A stretch of DNA of 64,000 bases from Microbacterium sp. MYb66. Lineage in GTDB: Bacteria; Actinomycetota; Actinomycetes; Actinomycetales; Microbacteriaceae. Position numbers and translations under genes: made by a program. Shown piece by piece: positions 49,595 through 60,119 of this stretch. The stretch spans positions 372,001 to 436,000 of the forward strand of contig NZ_PCOV01000001.1 of assembly GCF_002979435.1 (NCBI RefSeq), read 5' to 3'. The notes under the pieces were generated by a model. The model had not been told where the DNA came from. It searched no databases and worked only from the letters and a program-made list of their open reading frames with translations. Position 1 is the first letter of the stretch, and the number at the start of each line of letters is the position of its first letter.

Positions 49595-50023
49595 ATGGGC
49601 TGGTTCGGAAGGAAGCGCGACGCGCCTGACGCCAGCGAGATGCTGCGCGCGTACAACGAGGCGGAGGCAGCACGTCTCAATGGACTGGCAGCCGGATCGG
49701 CATCGTCGACGCTCCCGCCGTCGACGCTTAGCACCAGCGGAGTCATCATGGGTGACGGCGAGCTGATCGTCGAGGACGTCTTCACGATCACGGGTCGCGG
49801 TCTCGTGGTGACGGGGAAGGTGAATGTCGGCAGGCTCCGCGTCGGCGATGCCGTCGCTGTGGTCCGCGGGGCCTCCGAGATCGCGTCGACGGAGATCACC
49901 GGTATCGAGATGTTCCGCAAGCGCGCGGACGAGGCGGTCATCGGCGACATGGTGGGGCTGCTCCTGCGCGGCACGGTCGACGTCGCCCGCGGGGACGTCA
50001 TCCGCGTGGCCACGTCCGCATGA
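49595..50023 (+). CDS. Stand-alone EF-Tu domain II-like protein
   Basis: A 142-residue protein. Residues ~56-140 match domain II of EF-Tu: IVEDVFTITGRG, LVVTGKVNVGRLRVGD, and EMFRKRADEAVIGDMVGLLL. No GTPase domain or domain III is present. The first 50 residues are a flexible Ala/Ser-rich segment after MGWFGRKR. The ATG follows only 15 bases after the SDR stop. In EF-Tu this barrel contacts the tRNA acceptor end and the 30S shoulder, so an RNA- or ribosome-binding role is possible. Confidence 0.77.
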   Translation: MGWFGRKRDAPDASEMLRAYNEAEAARLNGLAAGSASSTLPPSTLSTSGVIMGDGELIVEDVFTITGRGLVVTGKVNVGRLRVGDAVAVVRGASEIASTEITGIEMFRKRADEAVIGDMVGLLLRGTVDVARGDVIRVATSA

Positions 50024-50038
50024 GCCGCATCCGAACGA

Positions 50039-50044
50039 TACGCT
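50039..50044 (+). promoter_or_regulatory. -10 box of dapA (leaderless)
   Basis: TACGCT, 7 bases before the ATG at 50052. Confidence 0.6.
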
Positions 50045-50051
50045 GGGTTCT

Positions 50052-51029
50052 ATGACGCACTCGGGCAACCCTTTCGGACAGGTTCTCGTCGCGCTCGTCA
50101 CTCCGATGACGGCCGACGGTGAAGTCGATTGGCCCGCCGTCGAGAAGCACATCGATGACGTGATCACCGCTGGCGCGGACGGCATCGTCGTGACGGGAAC
50201 GACCGGCGAGACCTCGACGCTGACGGACCCCGAGAAGCTCAAGCTCGTCGAGGTCGGCAAGTCGGTCTCCGCCGGTCGCGCCAAGATCATCACCGGCGGC
50301 GGCTCGAACGAGACGGCCCATGCGATCGAGCTCTACAAGGCCAGCGAGAAGGCCGGCGCCGACGGCATCATGATCGTCACGCCCTACTACAACAAGCCGA
50401 CCCAGGCCGGCATCCTGACCCACTTCCGTCTGGTCGCCGACGCGACCGACCTGCCGGTGATCCTGTATGACATCCCGGGTCGCACCGGCGTCCCGATCAA
50501 GTACGAGACGATTCTGCGACTCGCGAAGCACCCGAACATCCTCGCGGTGAAGGATGCAAAGGGTGACTTCTCCGAGGTGAGCCGCGTGCTCAACCAGACC
50601 GACCTGATGTATTTCTCCGGCGATGACGCGAACGTGCTGCCGCACCTCGCGATCGGAGCCACCGGTCTCATCGGGGTGACGGCGAACGTGGCTGCGGCGC
50701 CGTACCGCACCATCATCGACGCGGTGAACGCGGGCGACCTCGCCACGGCGACCGCCGAGCACAAGCGGCTCGAGCCGCTCGTGCGCGCGGTGATGACGCA
50801 TGTTCCCGGCACCGTCGCCGCCAAGTACATCCTGCACGGGCTCGGCCGCATCTCGAGTCCCCGCGTCCGACTTCCCCTGGTCGGCCCCGAGGAATGGGAG
50901 GCCGCGCTCATCGAGGATGAGCTCGACCTCGTCACGAACGTCCCCGGCGCCGACTTCTCGAACTTCCGACCCGACCGCAACGCGGCTGCGGGTGGTGCCC
51001 TGCCGAAGGTGCACGGCACGACGCGCTGA
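50052..51029 (+). CDS. dapA: 4-hydroxy-tetrahydrodipicolinate synthase
   Basis: DapA condenses pyruvate with aspartate semialdehyde, the committed step of diaminopimelate/lysine synthesis. The 325-residue TIM-barrel has GTTGETSTL, PYYNKP with its catalytic Tyr, LYDIPGRTG, and Schiff-base Lys167 in ILAVKDAKG. The ATG at 50052 is supported by TACGCT 7 bases upstream. It precedes rnj, as in most actinobacteria. Confidence 0.96.
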   Translation: MTHSGNPFGQVLVALVTPMTADGEVDWPAVEKHIDDVITAGADGIVVTGTTGETSTLTDPEKLKLVEVGKSVSAGRAKIITGGGSNETAHAIELYKASEKAGADGIMIVTPYYNKPTQAGILTHFRLVADATDLPVILYDIPGRTGVPIKYETILRLAKHPNILAVKDAKGDFSEVSRVLNQTDLMYFSGDDANVLPHLAIGATGLIGVTANVAAAPYRTIIDAVNAGDLATATAEHKRLEPLVRAVMTHVPGTVAAKYILHGLGRISSPRVRLPLVGPEEWEAALIEDELDLVTNVPGADFSNFRPDRNAAAGGALPKVHGTTR

Positions 51030-51082
51030 GCCGCGTCGCCATGAACGAACGGACGCGCGGAGTGTCCGACTGAGGAGACAGC

Positions 51083-52759
51083 ATGTCCATTCCCCTGGTA
51101 GAACCGACCGCTCTCGAAGAAGGAACGCTGCGGGTCATCCCCGTCGGCGGTCTCGGCGAGATCGGTCGGAACATGACCATGTTCGAGTACGACGGCAAGA
51201 TCCTGATCGTCGACTGCGGCGTGCTGTTCCCCGAGGAGCACCAGCCCGGTGTCGATCTGATCCTGCCCGACTTCGAGCCGATCCGCGATCGACTCGACGA
51301 CATCGTCGGCGTGGTGCTCACGCACGGACACGAAGATCACATCGGCGCGGTTCCGTACCTGCTGCGTCTGAAGAGCGACATCCCTCTCATCGGCTCGGGG
51401 CTCACCCTCGCGCTGGTCGAGGCGAAGCTCAAGGAGCACCGCATCAAAGCCTTCACCCTCACGGTGAAGGAGGGCCAGGAGGAGCGGGTCGGTCCGTTCG
51501 ACCTGGAGTTCGTCGCGGTCAACCACTCGATCCCTGATGCGCTGGCCGTCGCGATCCGCACTCCCGCCGGAATGGTGCTCGCAACCGGTGACTTCAAGAT
51601 GGACCAGCTGCCGTTGGACGGCCGGATCACCGATCTGCGCGCGTTCGCGCGCCTCGGCGAAGAAGGCGTGGATCTGTTCCTCGTCGACTCGACCAACGCC
51701 GATGTCCCCGGCTTCACTCCGACCGAGCGCTCCATCGGTCCGGTGCTCGACCAGGTCATCGCGAAGGCCCCTCGTCGGGTCATCGTCGCGAGCTTCTCCA
51801 GCCACGTCCACCGTGTGCAGCAGGTCATCGACGCCGCGCATGCCAATGGGCGCCGCGTCGCGTTCCTCGGCCGCAGCATGGTGCGGAACATGACGATCGC
51901 CGAGCAGCTCGGCTACCTGAAGGTGCCGGACGGGGTCCTCATCGACTTCAAGAAGGCGCGCGACCTCCCCGATGAGCAGATCGTCTACATGTCGACCGGT
52001 TCCCAGGGCGAGCCGATGGCCGTGCTGAGCCGCATGGCGAACATGGACCACGCGATCGAGATCAGCGAGGGCGACACGGTCATCCTCGCCTCCAGCCTCA
52101 TCCCCGGCAACGAGAATGCGGTCTACCGCGTGATCGACGGACTGACCAAGCTCGGCGCGAACGTGGTGCACAAGGCCAACGCGAAGGTGCACGTCTCCGG
52201 ACATGCCGCTGCCGGAGAGTTGATCTACTGCTACAACATCCTGAAGCCGAAGAACGTCCTCCCCGTCCACGGTGAGTACCGGCACCTCATCGCGAACGCC
52301 AAGCTTGCGCAGGACACCGGCGTCCCCGAGGAGAACACGATCATCGCCTCCAACGGCACCGTGATCGACCTCAAGGACGGCGTCGCGAAGGTCACGGGAC
52401 AGCTCGACCTCGGATTCGTCTACGTCGACGGCTCCACGGTCGGCGAGATCACCGATGCCGACCTCAAGGACCGCCGGATCCTCGGCGAAGAGGGCTTCAT
52501 CTCGGTGATCGTCGTCGTGGATGCCGGCACCGGACGGATCATTTCCGGCCCGGAGATCCACGCGCGCGGCGTCGCCGAGGACGACTCCGTGTTCGACGAC
52601 GTGACGCCGAAGATCGTCGCCGCGCTCAAGGAGGCGTCCGGCAACGGTGTCCGTGACACCCACGCGCTGTCGCAGGTCGTGCGACGCACGATCGGTCGCT
52701 GGGTGAACCAGCGTCTCCGTCGTCGCCCCATGATCGTGCCCCTCGTCATCGAGGCGTGA
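51083..52759 (+). CDS. rnj: Ribonuclease J
   Basis: RNase J is a metallo-beta-lactamase-fold endo/5'-3' exoribonuclease for mRNA turnover and rRNA maturation. The 558-residue protein has the catalytic HGHEDH at 81-86 (with Thr80 before), GIGRN-type LGEIGRNMTMFEY, DSTNADVPGFTPTE, and the beta-CASP domain ending with SSHVHRVQQV and the HVSGHA motif. The ATG follows AGGAGACAGC. dapA is directly upstream, the usual context. Confidence 0.96.
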   Translation: MSIPLVEPTALEEGTLRVIPVGGLGEIGRNMTMFEYDGKILIVDCGVLFPEEHQPGVDLILPDFEPIRDRLDDIVGVVLTHGHEDHIGAVPYLLRLKSDIPLIGSGLTLALVEAKLKEHRIKAFTLTVKEGQEERVGPFDLEFVAVNHSIPDALAVAIRTPAGMVLATGDFKMDQLPLDGRITDLRAFARLGEEGVDLFLVDSTNADVPGFTPTERSIGPVLDQVIAKAPRRVIVASFSSHVHRVQQVIDAAHANGRRVAFLGRSMVRNMTIAEQLGYLKVPDGVLIDFKKARDLPDEQIVYMSTGSQGEPMAVLSRMANMDHAIEISEGDTVILASSLIPGNENAVYRVIDGLTKLGANVVHKANAKVHVSGHAAAGELIYCYNILKPKNVLPVHGEYRHLIANAKLAQDTGVPEENTIIASNGTVIDLKDGVAKVTGQLDLGFVYVDGSTVGEITDADLKDRRILGEEGFISVIVVVDAGTGRIISGPEIHARGVAEDDSVFDDVTPKIVAALKEASGNGVRDTHALSQVVRRTIGRWVNQRLRRRPMIVPLVIEA

Positions 52760-52820
52760 CGGCAGGGGAGTCCTTCTCCCACTCACGGCTGCTCGACATC
52801 CCGGCGTAACACCGGCGTCC

Positions 52821-52826
52821 TAGGCT
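52821..52826 (+). promoter_or_regulatory. -10 box of the GNAT gene (leaderless)
   Basis: TAGGCT, 6 bases before the ATG at 52833. Confidence 0.6.
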
Positions 52827-52832
52827 CGCGTC

Positions 52833-53327
52833 ATGTACAGGGGCTTTGCTCTTCGCAGGGCGGCGCAGACGGATGCGAGGTTCCTCGGCGACATGCTCGT
52901 CGAGGCCGCCAACTGGCGCGCGGGCGGAGTGCGTCCGCGCCACGAGGTGCTGACGTCGCCGGAGCATCGACGGTATCTCGCGGGCTGGAAGCGGATGTCC
53001 GATGACGGTCTGGTCGCCACCGGCGAAGATGACGCGCCCGTCGGTGCCGCTTGGTATCGGGTACTGCCGCAGAACGCCCCGGGATTCGGCTTCGTCGGTG
53101 CCGCTGTCCCCGAGCTGATCATCGGAGTGCATCCACTCTGGCGTGCTCGGGGAGTCGGGCGATCTCTGCTGCGCGGGATCGTGCAGCTCGCCGGGACGGA
53201 AGGGCACGCGCGGATCAGCCTGAGCGTCGAACGGGACAACTTCGCGCGCAACCTGTATCGCGCCGAGGGATTCGCCGTCGTGGGGGAGGGTGCGATCCGC
53301 GACACGATGGTCCGCGGGACGCTCTAG
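52833..53327 (+). CDS. GNAT-family N-acetyltransferase
   Basis: A 164-residue GCN5-related acetyltransferase. The acetyl-CoA binding region is in [20 protein letters not shown] (motif A, R-x-x-G-x-G/A), followed by [20 protein letters not shown] (motif B). The N-terminus ([20 protein letters not shown]) is the standard opening. Substrate unknown. It lies between rnj and ftsK with its own promoter. Confidence 0.87.
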   Translation: MYRGFALRRAAQTDARFLGDMLVEAANWRAGGVRPRHEVLTSPEHRRYLAGWKRMSDDGLVATGEDDAPVGAAWYRVLPQNAPGFGFVGAAVPELIIGVHPLWRARGVGRSLLRGIVQLAGTEGHARISLSVERDNFARNLYRAEGFAVVGEGAIRDTMVRGTL

Positions 53328-53388
53328 CCAGCACCGTGGGGATCAGCGGAAAGCCGCGTCATTACGCGGAGTTGTCGGCAGGTGGACG

Positions 53389-53394
53389 TAACGT
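53389..53394 (+). promoter_or_regulatory. -10 box of ftsK (leaderless)
   Basis: TAACGT, 7 bases before the ATG at 53402. Confidence 0.55.
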
Positions 53395-53401
53395 GAGAAC
53401 C

Positions 53402-56122
53402 ATGGCCAGGAGTACCACGAAGACAGAGCGCGCGTCGACGAGCGCACCGTCGCGCCCCAAGCGGCAGACGGCTCCCAAGGCCCAGCCGGCGCCCAAGAAG
53501 TACATCGACGAAGCGGACAAGCCCCCGGTGATCGTACGGGCGTGGGTCGGACTGGCGCACGGCGTCGGCGGACTCTTCCGCGCGTTCGGGCCGGAGGTCC
53601 TGCAAAAGGACGAGCGCCGCGACGGTTTCCCGTTCTTGCTCGTGCTGCTGGCCGTGCTCGGCGCAGTCAACGAGTGGGTCTTCATCGGAAACGAGGTTGC
53701 TGAGAACATCAGCGCCTACTCCGTCGGGCTACTCGTCGGCCGCGTGGCCTTCATCATGCCTCTGCTTTTGTTGGTCCTTGCGGGCTGGCTGTTCCGACAC
53801 CCGGCTTCCGTGAATGACAACGGTCGCATCGGATTCGGGTTCGGTCTCTTTGTGATCTCCTTGGCGGGCTTCTGCCATGTCGCCGGTGGACAGCCTCAGC
53901 CTCAGCCGGACATCACGGCGTTGAGCGACGGCGGTGGGCTTTTCGGGTGGCTCGTGGGCCAGCCTCTGACGTATCTGACGAACATTCCCGCGTACATCGT
54001 CCTGACGATGCTGACCGCCCTCAGCGTGTTGATTCTGACCAAGACTCCACCGAACCGTATCGGTCGACGCCTGGGTGATCTGTACGCCTGGATGTTCGAC
54101 GCCGAGCGCCCGGAGAAGCCGGTCAAGGACGCCGTAGCGATCGACGACGCCGACAAGGTCGACGACCCGGACGTGCTGCCCTGGTGGCGTCGCAACAAGA
54201 CCGGCCGTGAAGAGGACCCCGACGAGGGCACCCTCGGGTCCGACGACATCACGGCTCTCCTCACGACTTCCGACCCCACGCCCGCCTATGACCAGGCGGT
54301 CGTGGTCGAGAACCCGTACGACGCCGCCACCGAGGTGCTTTCCGAGGTCCGTTCGGTCGCCGACTCCCTCGCGGAACAGCAGACCACGGCGCTCCTCGAC
54401 GACGATTCGGACACGGGGGAGGTGCCAGAGCTCCCCGGGCTCGACGGCTTCGGCACCGAGGGCCCTGGTGACCGCGGGCCGCAGGCCCCCGTCACGCCGT
54501 ACATCCTGCCCTCTCCCGGCCTCCTGGTCGAGGGGCCGCCTCCGGTCATGCGCTCCGAGGCCACCGACAAGGTGATCGAGCAGATCACGAGCGTGCTGTC
54601 GCAGTTCAAGGTCGACGCGAAGGTCACCGGATTCTCGCGCGGGCCGACGGTCACGCAGTACGAGGTCGAGGTCGGCCACGGCGTGAAAGTCGAGAAGATC
54701 CTCCAACTGAGCAACAACTTCGCCTACGCCGTGGCGTCGAACGACGTCCGCATCCTCTCGCCGATCCCCGGCAAGAGCGCGATCGGCATCGAGATCCCCA
54801 ACGCCGACAAGGAGATGGTCGCCCTCGGCGACGTCCTCCGGTCGCCTGCGGCGCAGAAGAGCACCCATCCCATGACGATCGGTGTCGGCAAGGACGTCGG
54901 CGGCAACATCGTCATCGCGAACCTCGCCAAGATGCCGCACCTCCTGGTGGCCGGTTCCACGGGTTCCGGTAAGTCGAGCTTCGTGAACTCCATGATCACG
55001 AGCCTGTTGATGCGGGCACGTCCTGCCGACGTGCGAATGGTCCTGATCGACCCGAAGCGCGTGGAGCTCACCAGCTATGCCGGCGTCCCGCACCTGATCA
55101 CCCCCATCATCACGAACCCGAAGAAGGCTGCGGAAGCGCTGCAGTGGGTCGTGAAGGAGATGGACATGCGGTACGACGACCTCGCGTCGTTCGGCTTCCG
55201 CCATATCGACGACTTCAACCGTGCCGTGCGGGCCGGCGAGGTCGAACTGCCTGTGGGCAGCGAGCGTGTGCTCAAGCCCTACCCTTACCTCCTGGTCGTG
55301 GTCGACGAGCTCGCCGACCTCATGATGGTCGCCCCTCGCGACGTCGAGGACTCGATCGTCCGCATCACGCAGCTCGCACGAGCCTCCGGTATTCACCTGG
55401 TCCTCGCGACCCAGCGCCCGAGCGTCGACGTGGTCACCGGTCTCATCAAGGCCAACGTGCCGTCGCGACTCGCCTTCGCCGTCACCAGCGTCACCGACAG
55501 CCGCGTCATCCTCGACAGCCCGGGCGCCGACAAGCTCATCGGCCAGGGCGATGCTCTGTTCTCGCCGATGGGTTCGTCGAAGCCGTTCCGACTGCAGGGG
55601 GCGTGGGTCGACGAGAAGGAGATCGACGCGGTCGTCAAGCACGTCACCCGTCAGGCACGACCGGACTATCGCCCCGACGTCCAGGAAGCGATGGAGCCGA
55701 CCAAGAAGAAGGAAGTCGACGAGGACATCGGCGACGATCTGGAGCTTCTGCTCGCCGCCGCCGAGCTCATCGTCTCGTCCCAGTTCGGTTCGACGTCGAT
55801 GCTGCAGCGCAAGTTGCGCGTCGGGTTCGCGAAGGCAGGACGCCTGATGGACCTGCTGGAGTCCCGCGAGATCGTCGGACCGTCCGAGGGCTCCAAGGCC
55901 CGCGACGTGTTGGCCACGGCCGAGCAGCTCCCGCAGGTGATGGCCAAGCTGCGCGGAGACGACGTTCCTTCGTCCTCTCCGGCTCCGGCCGCTCCTGCAG
56001 TTCCTCCGGTACCGCCGTTGCCTCAGACGCACGATCCGATCGCTGCCCAGTACGAAGGACTCCCCGAGGTGGAGGCCGAGGGTGGGGACGAAGACGCCTG
56101 GGGCCTGACGGGGCGCGACTGA
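53402..56122 (+). CDS. ftsK: DNA translocase FtsK/SpoIIIE
   Basis: FtsK pumps DNA at the division septum and coordinates chromosome segregation. The 906-residue protein has a Lys/Arg/Pro-rich start, about four N-terminal membrane helices (residues ~75-215), a long acidic linker, and the motor domain with Walker A GSTGSGKS at ~518-525, followed by the Walker B region [13 protein letters not shown]. The C-terminal gamma winged helix ([20 protein letters not shown]) reads KOPS-type DNA sequences. The ATG at 53402 is supported by the leaderless promoter. Overlaps pgsA (TGATG). Confidence 0.95.
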   Translation: MARSTTKTERASTSAPSRPKRQTAPKAQPAPKKYIDEADKPPVIVRAWVGLAHGVGGLFRAFGPEVLQKDERRDGFPFLLVLLAVLGAVNEWVFIGNEVAENISAYSVGLLVGRVAFIMPLLLLVLAGWLFRHPASVNDNGRIGFGFGLFVISLAGFCHVAGGQPQPQPDITALSDGGGLFGWLVGQPLTYLTNIPAYIVLTMLTALSVLILTKTPPNRIGRRLGDLYAWMFDAERPEKPVKDAVAIDDADKVDDPDVLPWWRRNKTGREEDPDEGTLGSDDITALLTTSDPTPAYDQAVVVENPYDAATEVLSEVRSVADSLAEQQTTALLDDDSDTGEVPELPGLDGFGTEGPGDRGPQAPVTPYILPSPGLLVEGPPPVMRSEATDKVIEQITSVLSQFKVDAKVTGFSRGPTVTQYEVEVGHGVKVEKILQLSNNFAYAVASNDVRILSPIPGKSAIGIEIPNADKEMVALGDVLRSPAAQKSTHPMTIGVGKDVGGNIVIANLAKMPHLLVAGSTGSGKSSFVNSMITSLLMRARPADVRMVLIDPKRVELTSYAGVPHLITPIITNPKKAAEALQWVVKEMDMRYDDLASFGFRHIDDFNRAVRAGEVELPVGSERVLKPYPYLLVVVDELADLMMVAPRDVEDSIVRITQLARASGIHLVLATQRPSVDVVTGLIKANVPSRLAFAVTSVTDSRVILDSPGADKLIGQGDALFSPMGSSKPFRLQGAWVDEKEIDAVVKHVTRQARPDYRPDVQEAMEPTKKKEVDEDIGDDLELLLAAAELIVSSQFGSTSMLQRKLRVGFAKAGRLMDLLESREIVGPSEGSKARDVLATAEQLPQVMAKLRGDDVPSSSPAPAAPAVPPVPPLPQTHDPIAAQYEGLPEVEAEGGDEDAWGLTGRD

Positions 56123-56700
56123 TGGCGATTCCTCGGCAGCTGCCCAATGCCATCACCGTCGCGCGCATCCCGCTGGCGGTCATCTTCTTCGTACTGCTGC
56201 TCATGGGCGGCACCTACGGTCTCCCTGAACCCGGCCTCCGCTGGGCGGCCGCCATCATCTTCATCGTCGGAATATCCACCGACTGGGTCGACGGCTATCT
56301 CGCCCGCAAGTACGACATCGTCAGCGACTTCGGAAAGCTCTGGGATCCGATCGCCGACAAGCTGCTCACCGGAGCAGGTTTCGTCGGCCTCGCCATCCTC
56401 GGTGAGGTCAGCTGGTGGATCGTCGCGATCATCCTGGTGCGCGAGTGGGGGATCACCATCCACCGCCTCATGGTGGCCAGCGAGCATGTCGTCGCCGCGG
56501 CCTGGATGGGCAAGATCAAGACTGCGTTCCAGGGGGTGGCCCTCGGCTGGGCGCTGCTTCCCCTGCACGTCCTGATCGGCCTCGAAACCTGGACGCTGAT
56601 CACCTTCCTCCTGATGCTCATCGTCCTCGTGCTCACGGTCGCGAGCGGGATCGACTACATCGTCGCGCAGGTGCGCGGATCGCGGCAGAAGCGGGTATGA
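56122..56700 (+). CDS. pgsA: CDP-diacylglycerol-glycerol-3-phosphate phosphatidyltransferase
   Basis: PgsA makes phosphatidylglycerol phosphate from CDP-diacylglycerol. The 192-residue membrane protein has the CDP-alcohol phosphotransferase signature D-G-x2-A-R-x8-G-x3-D-x3-D in DWVDGYLARKYDIVSDFGKL followed by WDPIADK. Five or so helices. The ATG overlaps the ftsK stop (TGATG) and its own stop overlaps cinA (ATGA). PgsA versus phosphatidylinositol synthase: the NAITVARIPLAVIFF start supports PgsA. Confidence 0.93.
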   Translation: MAIPRQLPNAITVARIPLAVIFFVLLLMGGTYGLPEPGLRWAAAIIFIVGISTDWVDGYLARKYDIVSDFGKLWDPIADKLLTGAGFVGLAILGEVSWWIVAIILVREWGITIHRLMVASEHVVAAAWMGKIKTAFQGVALGWALLPLHVLIGLETWTLITFLLMLIVLVLTVASGIDYIVAQVRGSRQKRV

Positions 56701-57185
56701 ACGAGCCGGACGCCGACGCGGTCCTGTCAGCGCTGAAACAGCGAGGCTGGACGTTGGGCGTCGCTGAATCGCTCACGGGCGGTGCGCTGTGCGCGGAGAT
56801 CGTCTCGGTCCCCGGCGCGTCCGCCGTGCTGCTCGGTGGTGTCGTGGCCTATGCGACTCCGGTCAAGGCCTCCGTGCTCGGAGTCGATGCAGATCTTCTG
56901 GCTGTCTACGGGCCTGTGCATCCGCAGGTGGCGCTGCAGATGGCCGAAGGCGTGCGAGGTGCCGTCGGCATCGATGGCGTTCCCGCCGATGTCGGCGTCT
57001 CGACGACAGGAATCGCCGGCCCCGATTCCCCGGACGGGCAGCAGGTAGGTACGGTACACGTCGGGGTCGTGACTCCGACGGCGTCGCGGACGACCGAGTT
57101 TCACTTCACAGGGGAACGCGACTCGATCCGACTCCAAGCGGTCGCGGCAGCCCTCGACGGGCTGCTCGAGATGCTCTCGGAATAG
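56697..57185 (+). CDS. CinA C-terminal-domain amidohydrolase
   Basis: A 162-residue CinA_C/PncC-type enzyme that hydrolyses nicotinamide mononucleotide to NaMN. GVAESLTGGALCAEIVSVPG is the conserved opening, followed by GGVVAYATPVK, and GIAGPDSPDGQQVGTVHVG. The N-terminal molybdopterin-like domain of full CinA is absent. It overlaps pgsA by ATGA. This ftsK-pgsA-cinA-clgR-recA order is typical of actinobacteria. Confidence 0.92.
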   Translation: MNEPDADAVLSALKQRGWTLGVAESLTGGALCAEIVSVPGASAVLLGGVVAYATPVKASVLGVDADLLAVYGPVHPQVALQMAEGVRGAVGIDGVPADVGVSTTGIAGPDSPDGQQVGTVHVGVVTPTASRTTEFHFTGERDSIRLQAVAAALDGLLEMLSE

Positions 57186-57326
57186 CGGCGCCCCCGAGCT
57201 GGTTATGTCTGATGTGCTCACACTTAAACCACAGAGTGCAAGGGTAGATTCTGTGCATGCCAGCGGTACTAGACTGGCTGTCTCATCGGGGGAGACCTCG
57301 AACGATCACATGGGGAGGAGGTTCCG

Positions 57327-57635
57327 ATGATTCTTGTACGACAGGAAATCGGCGATGTGCTGAGGGACTTCCGCCTGCAGAAGGGGCGGACGCTCCGGCA
57401 GGTCGCAAGCAAGGCGTCGGTTGCGCTCGGCTACCTCAGTGAGGTCGAACGCGGACAGAAGGAAGCGTCCAGCGAGATTCTGGCGTCCGTCGCCGACGCC
57501 CTCGACGTTCCCATCTCGACGATCATGCGCGAGGTCGGAGATCGCATCTCCGTGCTCGAGGGCATCCAGGTCTTCCCGGACGTCGTCCCCGACGACCTCG
57601 TGGCGTCGATCGAGCCCCAGCTCTCGCTGCACTGA
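57327..57635 (+). CDS. clgR: XRE-family regulator, ClgR-like
   Basis: ClgR is an activator of clp protease and stress genes in actinobacteria and is itself degraded by Clp. The 102-residue protein has the family start LVRQEIGDVLRDFRLQKGRT, then an XRE helix-turn-helix with recognition helix SVALGYLSEVERGQKEAS, and DVPISTIMREVGDRISVLEG. The C-terminal end ASIEPQLSLH could be the Clp-recognised tail. The ATG follows GGAGGAGG. The context (cinA-clgR-recA) is conserved. Confidence 0.92.
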   Translation: MILVRQEIGDVLRDFRLQKGRTLRQVASKASVALGYLSEVERGQKEASSEILASVADALDVPISTIMREVGDRISVLEGIQVFPDVVPDDLVASIEPQLSLH

Positions 57636-57653
57636 TCCCCGGCGAGGGAAGCG

Positions 57654-57878
57654 ATGCGTCGTAGTGAGTTCCTCCGCGCCGTCGATACCGAGTTCGAGGC
57701 GCGCGCGACCTCTTTGGTGAACGACCTCGGGCTCACCGCCGTCGGTGGTCGGACGGCCGTTGAAGCGCTGGCCGACGGCACTCCGCCGCGCGAGATCTGG
57801 TTGGCTCTGTGTGCCGAGATGGATGTGCCGGAGAACAGGCGTCACGGTGTGGGTCGACAGGAGCCGCGCGGGCGCTGA
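57654..57878 (+). CDS. DUF3046 protein
   Basis: A 74-residue protein of the actinobacterial DUF3046 family. It begins MRRSEFLRAVDTEFEARATS and has LGGRT-like VGGRTAVEALADGTPPREIW, the most conserved part. It always sits between clgR and recA in relatives. The ATG follows GAGGGAAG, 18 bases after clgR. The function of the family is not known; the neighbourhood suggests the DNA-damage response. Confidence 0.83.
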   Translation: MRRSEFLRAVDTEFEARATSLVNDLGLTAVGGRTAVEALADGTPPREIWLALCAEMDVPENRRHGVGRQEPRGR

Positions 57879-57935
57879 TCCTCGCGGTGGATGTCCGGAG
57901 CGTACGGGTCACGCCGATCGCCATTCGGCGTGTCG

Positions 57936-57951
57936 TCGAAGATCTGTTCGA
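57936..57951 (+). promoter_or_regulatory. LexA (SOS) box of recA
   Basis: TCGAAG-ATCT-GTTCGA, one mismatch from the actinobacterial consensus TCGAAC-N4-GTTCGA. It ends nine bases before TAGTCT (57960-57965), a possible -10, so LexA would cover the -35 region of the recA promoter. Confidence 0.75.
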
Positions 57952-57959
57952 AGCGGGCG

Positions 57960-57965
57960 TAGTCT
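57960..57965 (+). promoter_or_regulatory. Likely -10 box of recA
   Basis: TAGTCT. The predicted recA leader from here to 58148 is about 175 bases, and I see no ORF or hairpin that explains its length. Confidence 0.45.
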
Positions 57966-58148
57966 TCTGCACAAGTGGTTCAGAGAATCTGTTCTGCACG
58001 GTATGCGAGCTCGCCGCGTCGATGTCGGTGGCCTCTCCTACGGTGGAAAACAAGCCGAAGAGCCATTACGCCTTGTCGGAGAGTTCCTCCCAGCCGGGAG
58101 AGCCGCGACAGCCTACAGGCGGCACCACGCGCGCAGAAGGAGCAGACA

Positions 58149-59197
<1,049 letters not shown>

Positions 59198-59198
<1 letters not shown>

Positions 59199-60070
59199 TG
59201 AGCGACTCTCGTGGGGGCGATCGCGACCAGATCGCCCCCATCATTCCTCTCTTCGGTGACACGTCGAAGAAGACGCGTCCGACTGCTGCGAACCCGGGTG
59301 CCGATGCGGACGCTGCGTCTGGGGTCGTGCCGCGGCGGACCGGCGAGGGTGGCCTCTGGCGTTCAACCTGGGATTCCCCGGCGGATGCTGGCTCGATCGC
59401 CGGGGCGCGAGGTTCCGGCACGCCCAGTGACCGTCACCCCGCAAGAGGGGCGTCCGGAGTTTCCGTACCCGACAAGCGGAGACCATCCGGCTCCGTACCT
59501 CGTCTCCGGGCTCTGAGCGAGTCGGACGGCGAGAAGACAGCTGAGGAGGAGGTCGCGACGACGCACGAGGTCCGTGTCGCGGCGGAGGAATCCCTGGTGC
59601 GCAAGCTTCGCGCGCGGTCCCTCTCGGTGTCGGAAGCTCGAGTGGTGCTCAAGGGACACGACCTCGAGGGCGGAGTGATCGAAGACGTGATCGATGACTT
59701 CTGCCATCGTGGCTATCTCGACGATGTCGCCCTCGCCGGCGTTCTCGTGACCTCCGGTGTGGAGCGCAAGGGTCAGGGGAGAGTCGCGTTGTCACGCGCG
59801 CTCGCCCAGCGCGGGATCCCTCGCGACATCATCGACGGTGCGCTCGATGACCTGCCGGACGATGACGACGAGCGCGCCCTCGAGTTCGCCCGAGGCAAGG
59901 CCCGTTCCATGAGTCGGCTGGACCATGACACCGCGCTGCGGCGCTTGGTGGGCCAACTCTCGCGGCGCGGTTACAACGGGGCGGTCTCGATGAAGGCGGC
60001 GAAGGCGGCCTTGCGTGAGACGACGTTCGGCGGGTCGACGTCGGGGGTCCGTTTCGTCGATTCCGACTGA
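59198..60070 (+). CDS. recX: RecX regulatory protein
   Basis: RecX caps RecA filaments and limits recombination. The 290-residue protein has a long variable, Arg/Pro-rich N-terminus (~115 residues, probably disordered) and a C-terminal three-helix-repeat RecX domain from about residue 130: [50 protein letters not shown] and [12 protein letters not shown]. The ATG overlaps the recA stop, so it is co-translated with RecA. Confidence 0.9.
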
Positions 60071-60119
60071 TGCCACGACGCTCCATCGGCTCGGCAACGG
60101 CTCGTACAATGGGATCATC

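Noticed and set aside
50387..52786. 799-codon open frame antisense to dapA and rnj
   Set aside because: Both plus-strand genes are unmistakable; the antisense product has repetitive Asp/Val/Arg composition and no motif.
53729..56032. 767-codon open frame antisense to ftsK
   Set aside because: Composition is that of a mirror frame and the plus-strand FtsK motor is intact.
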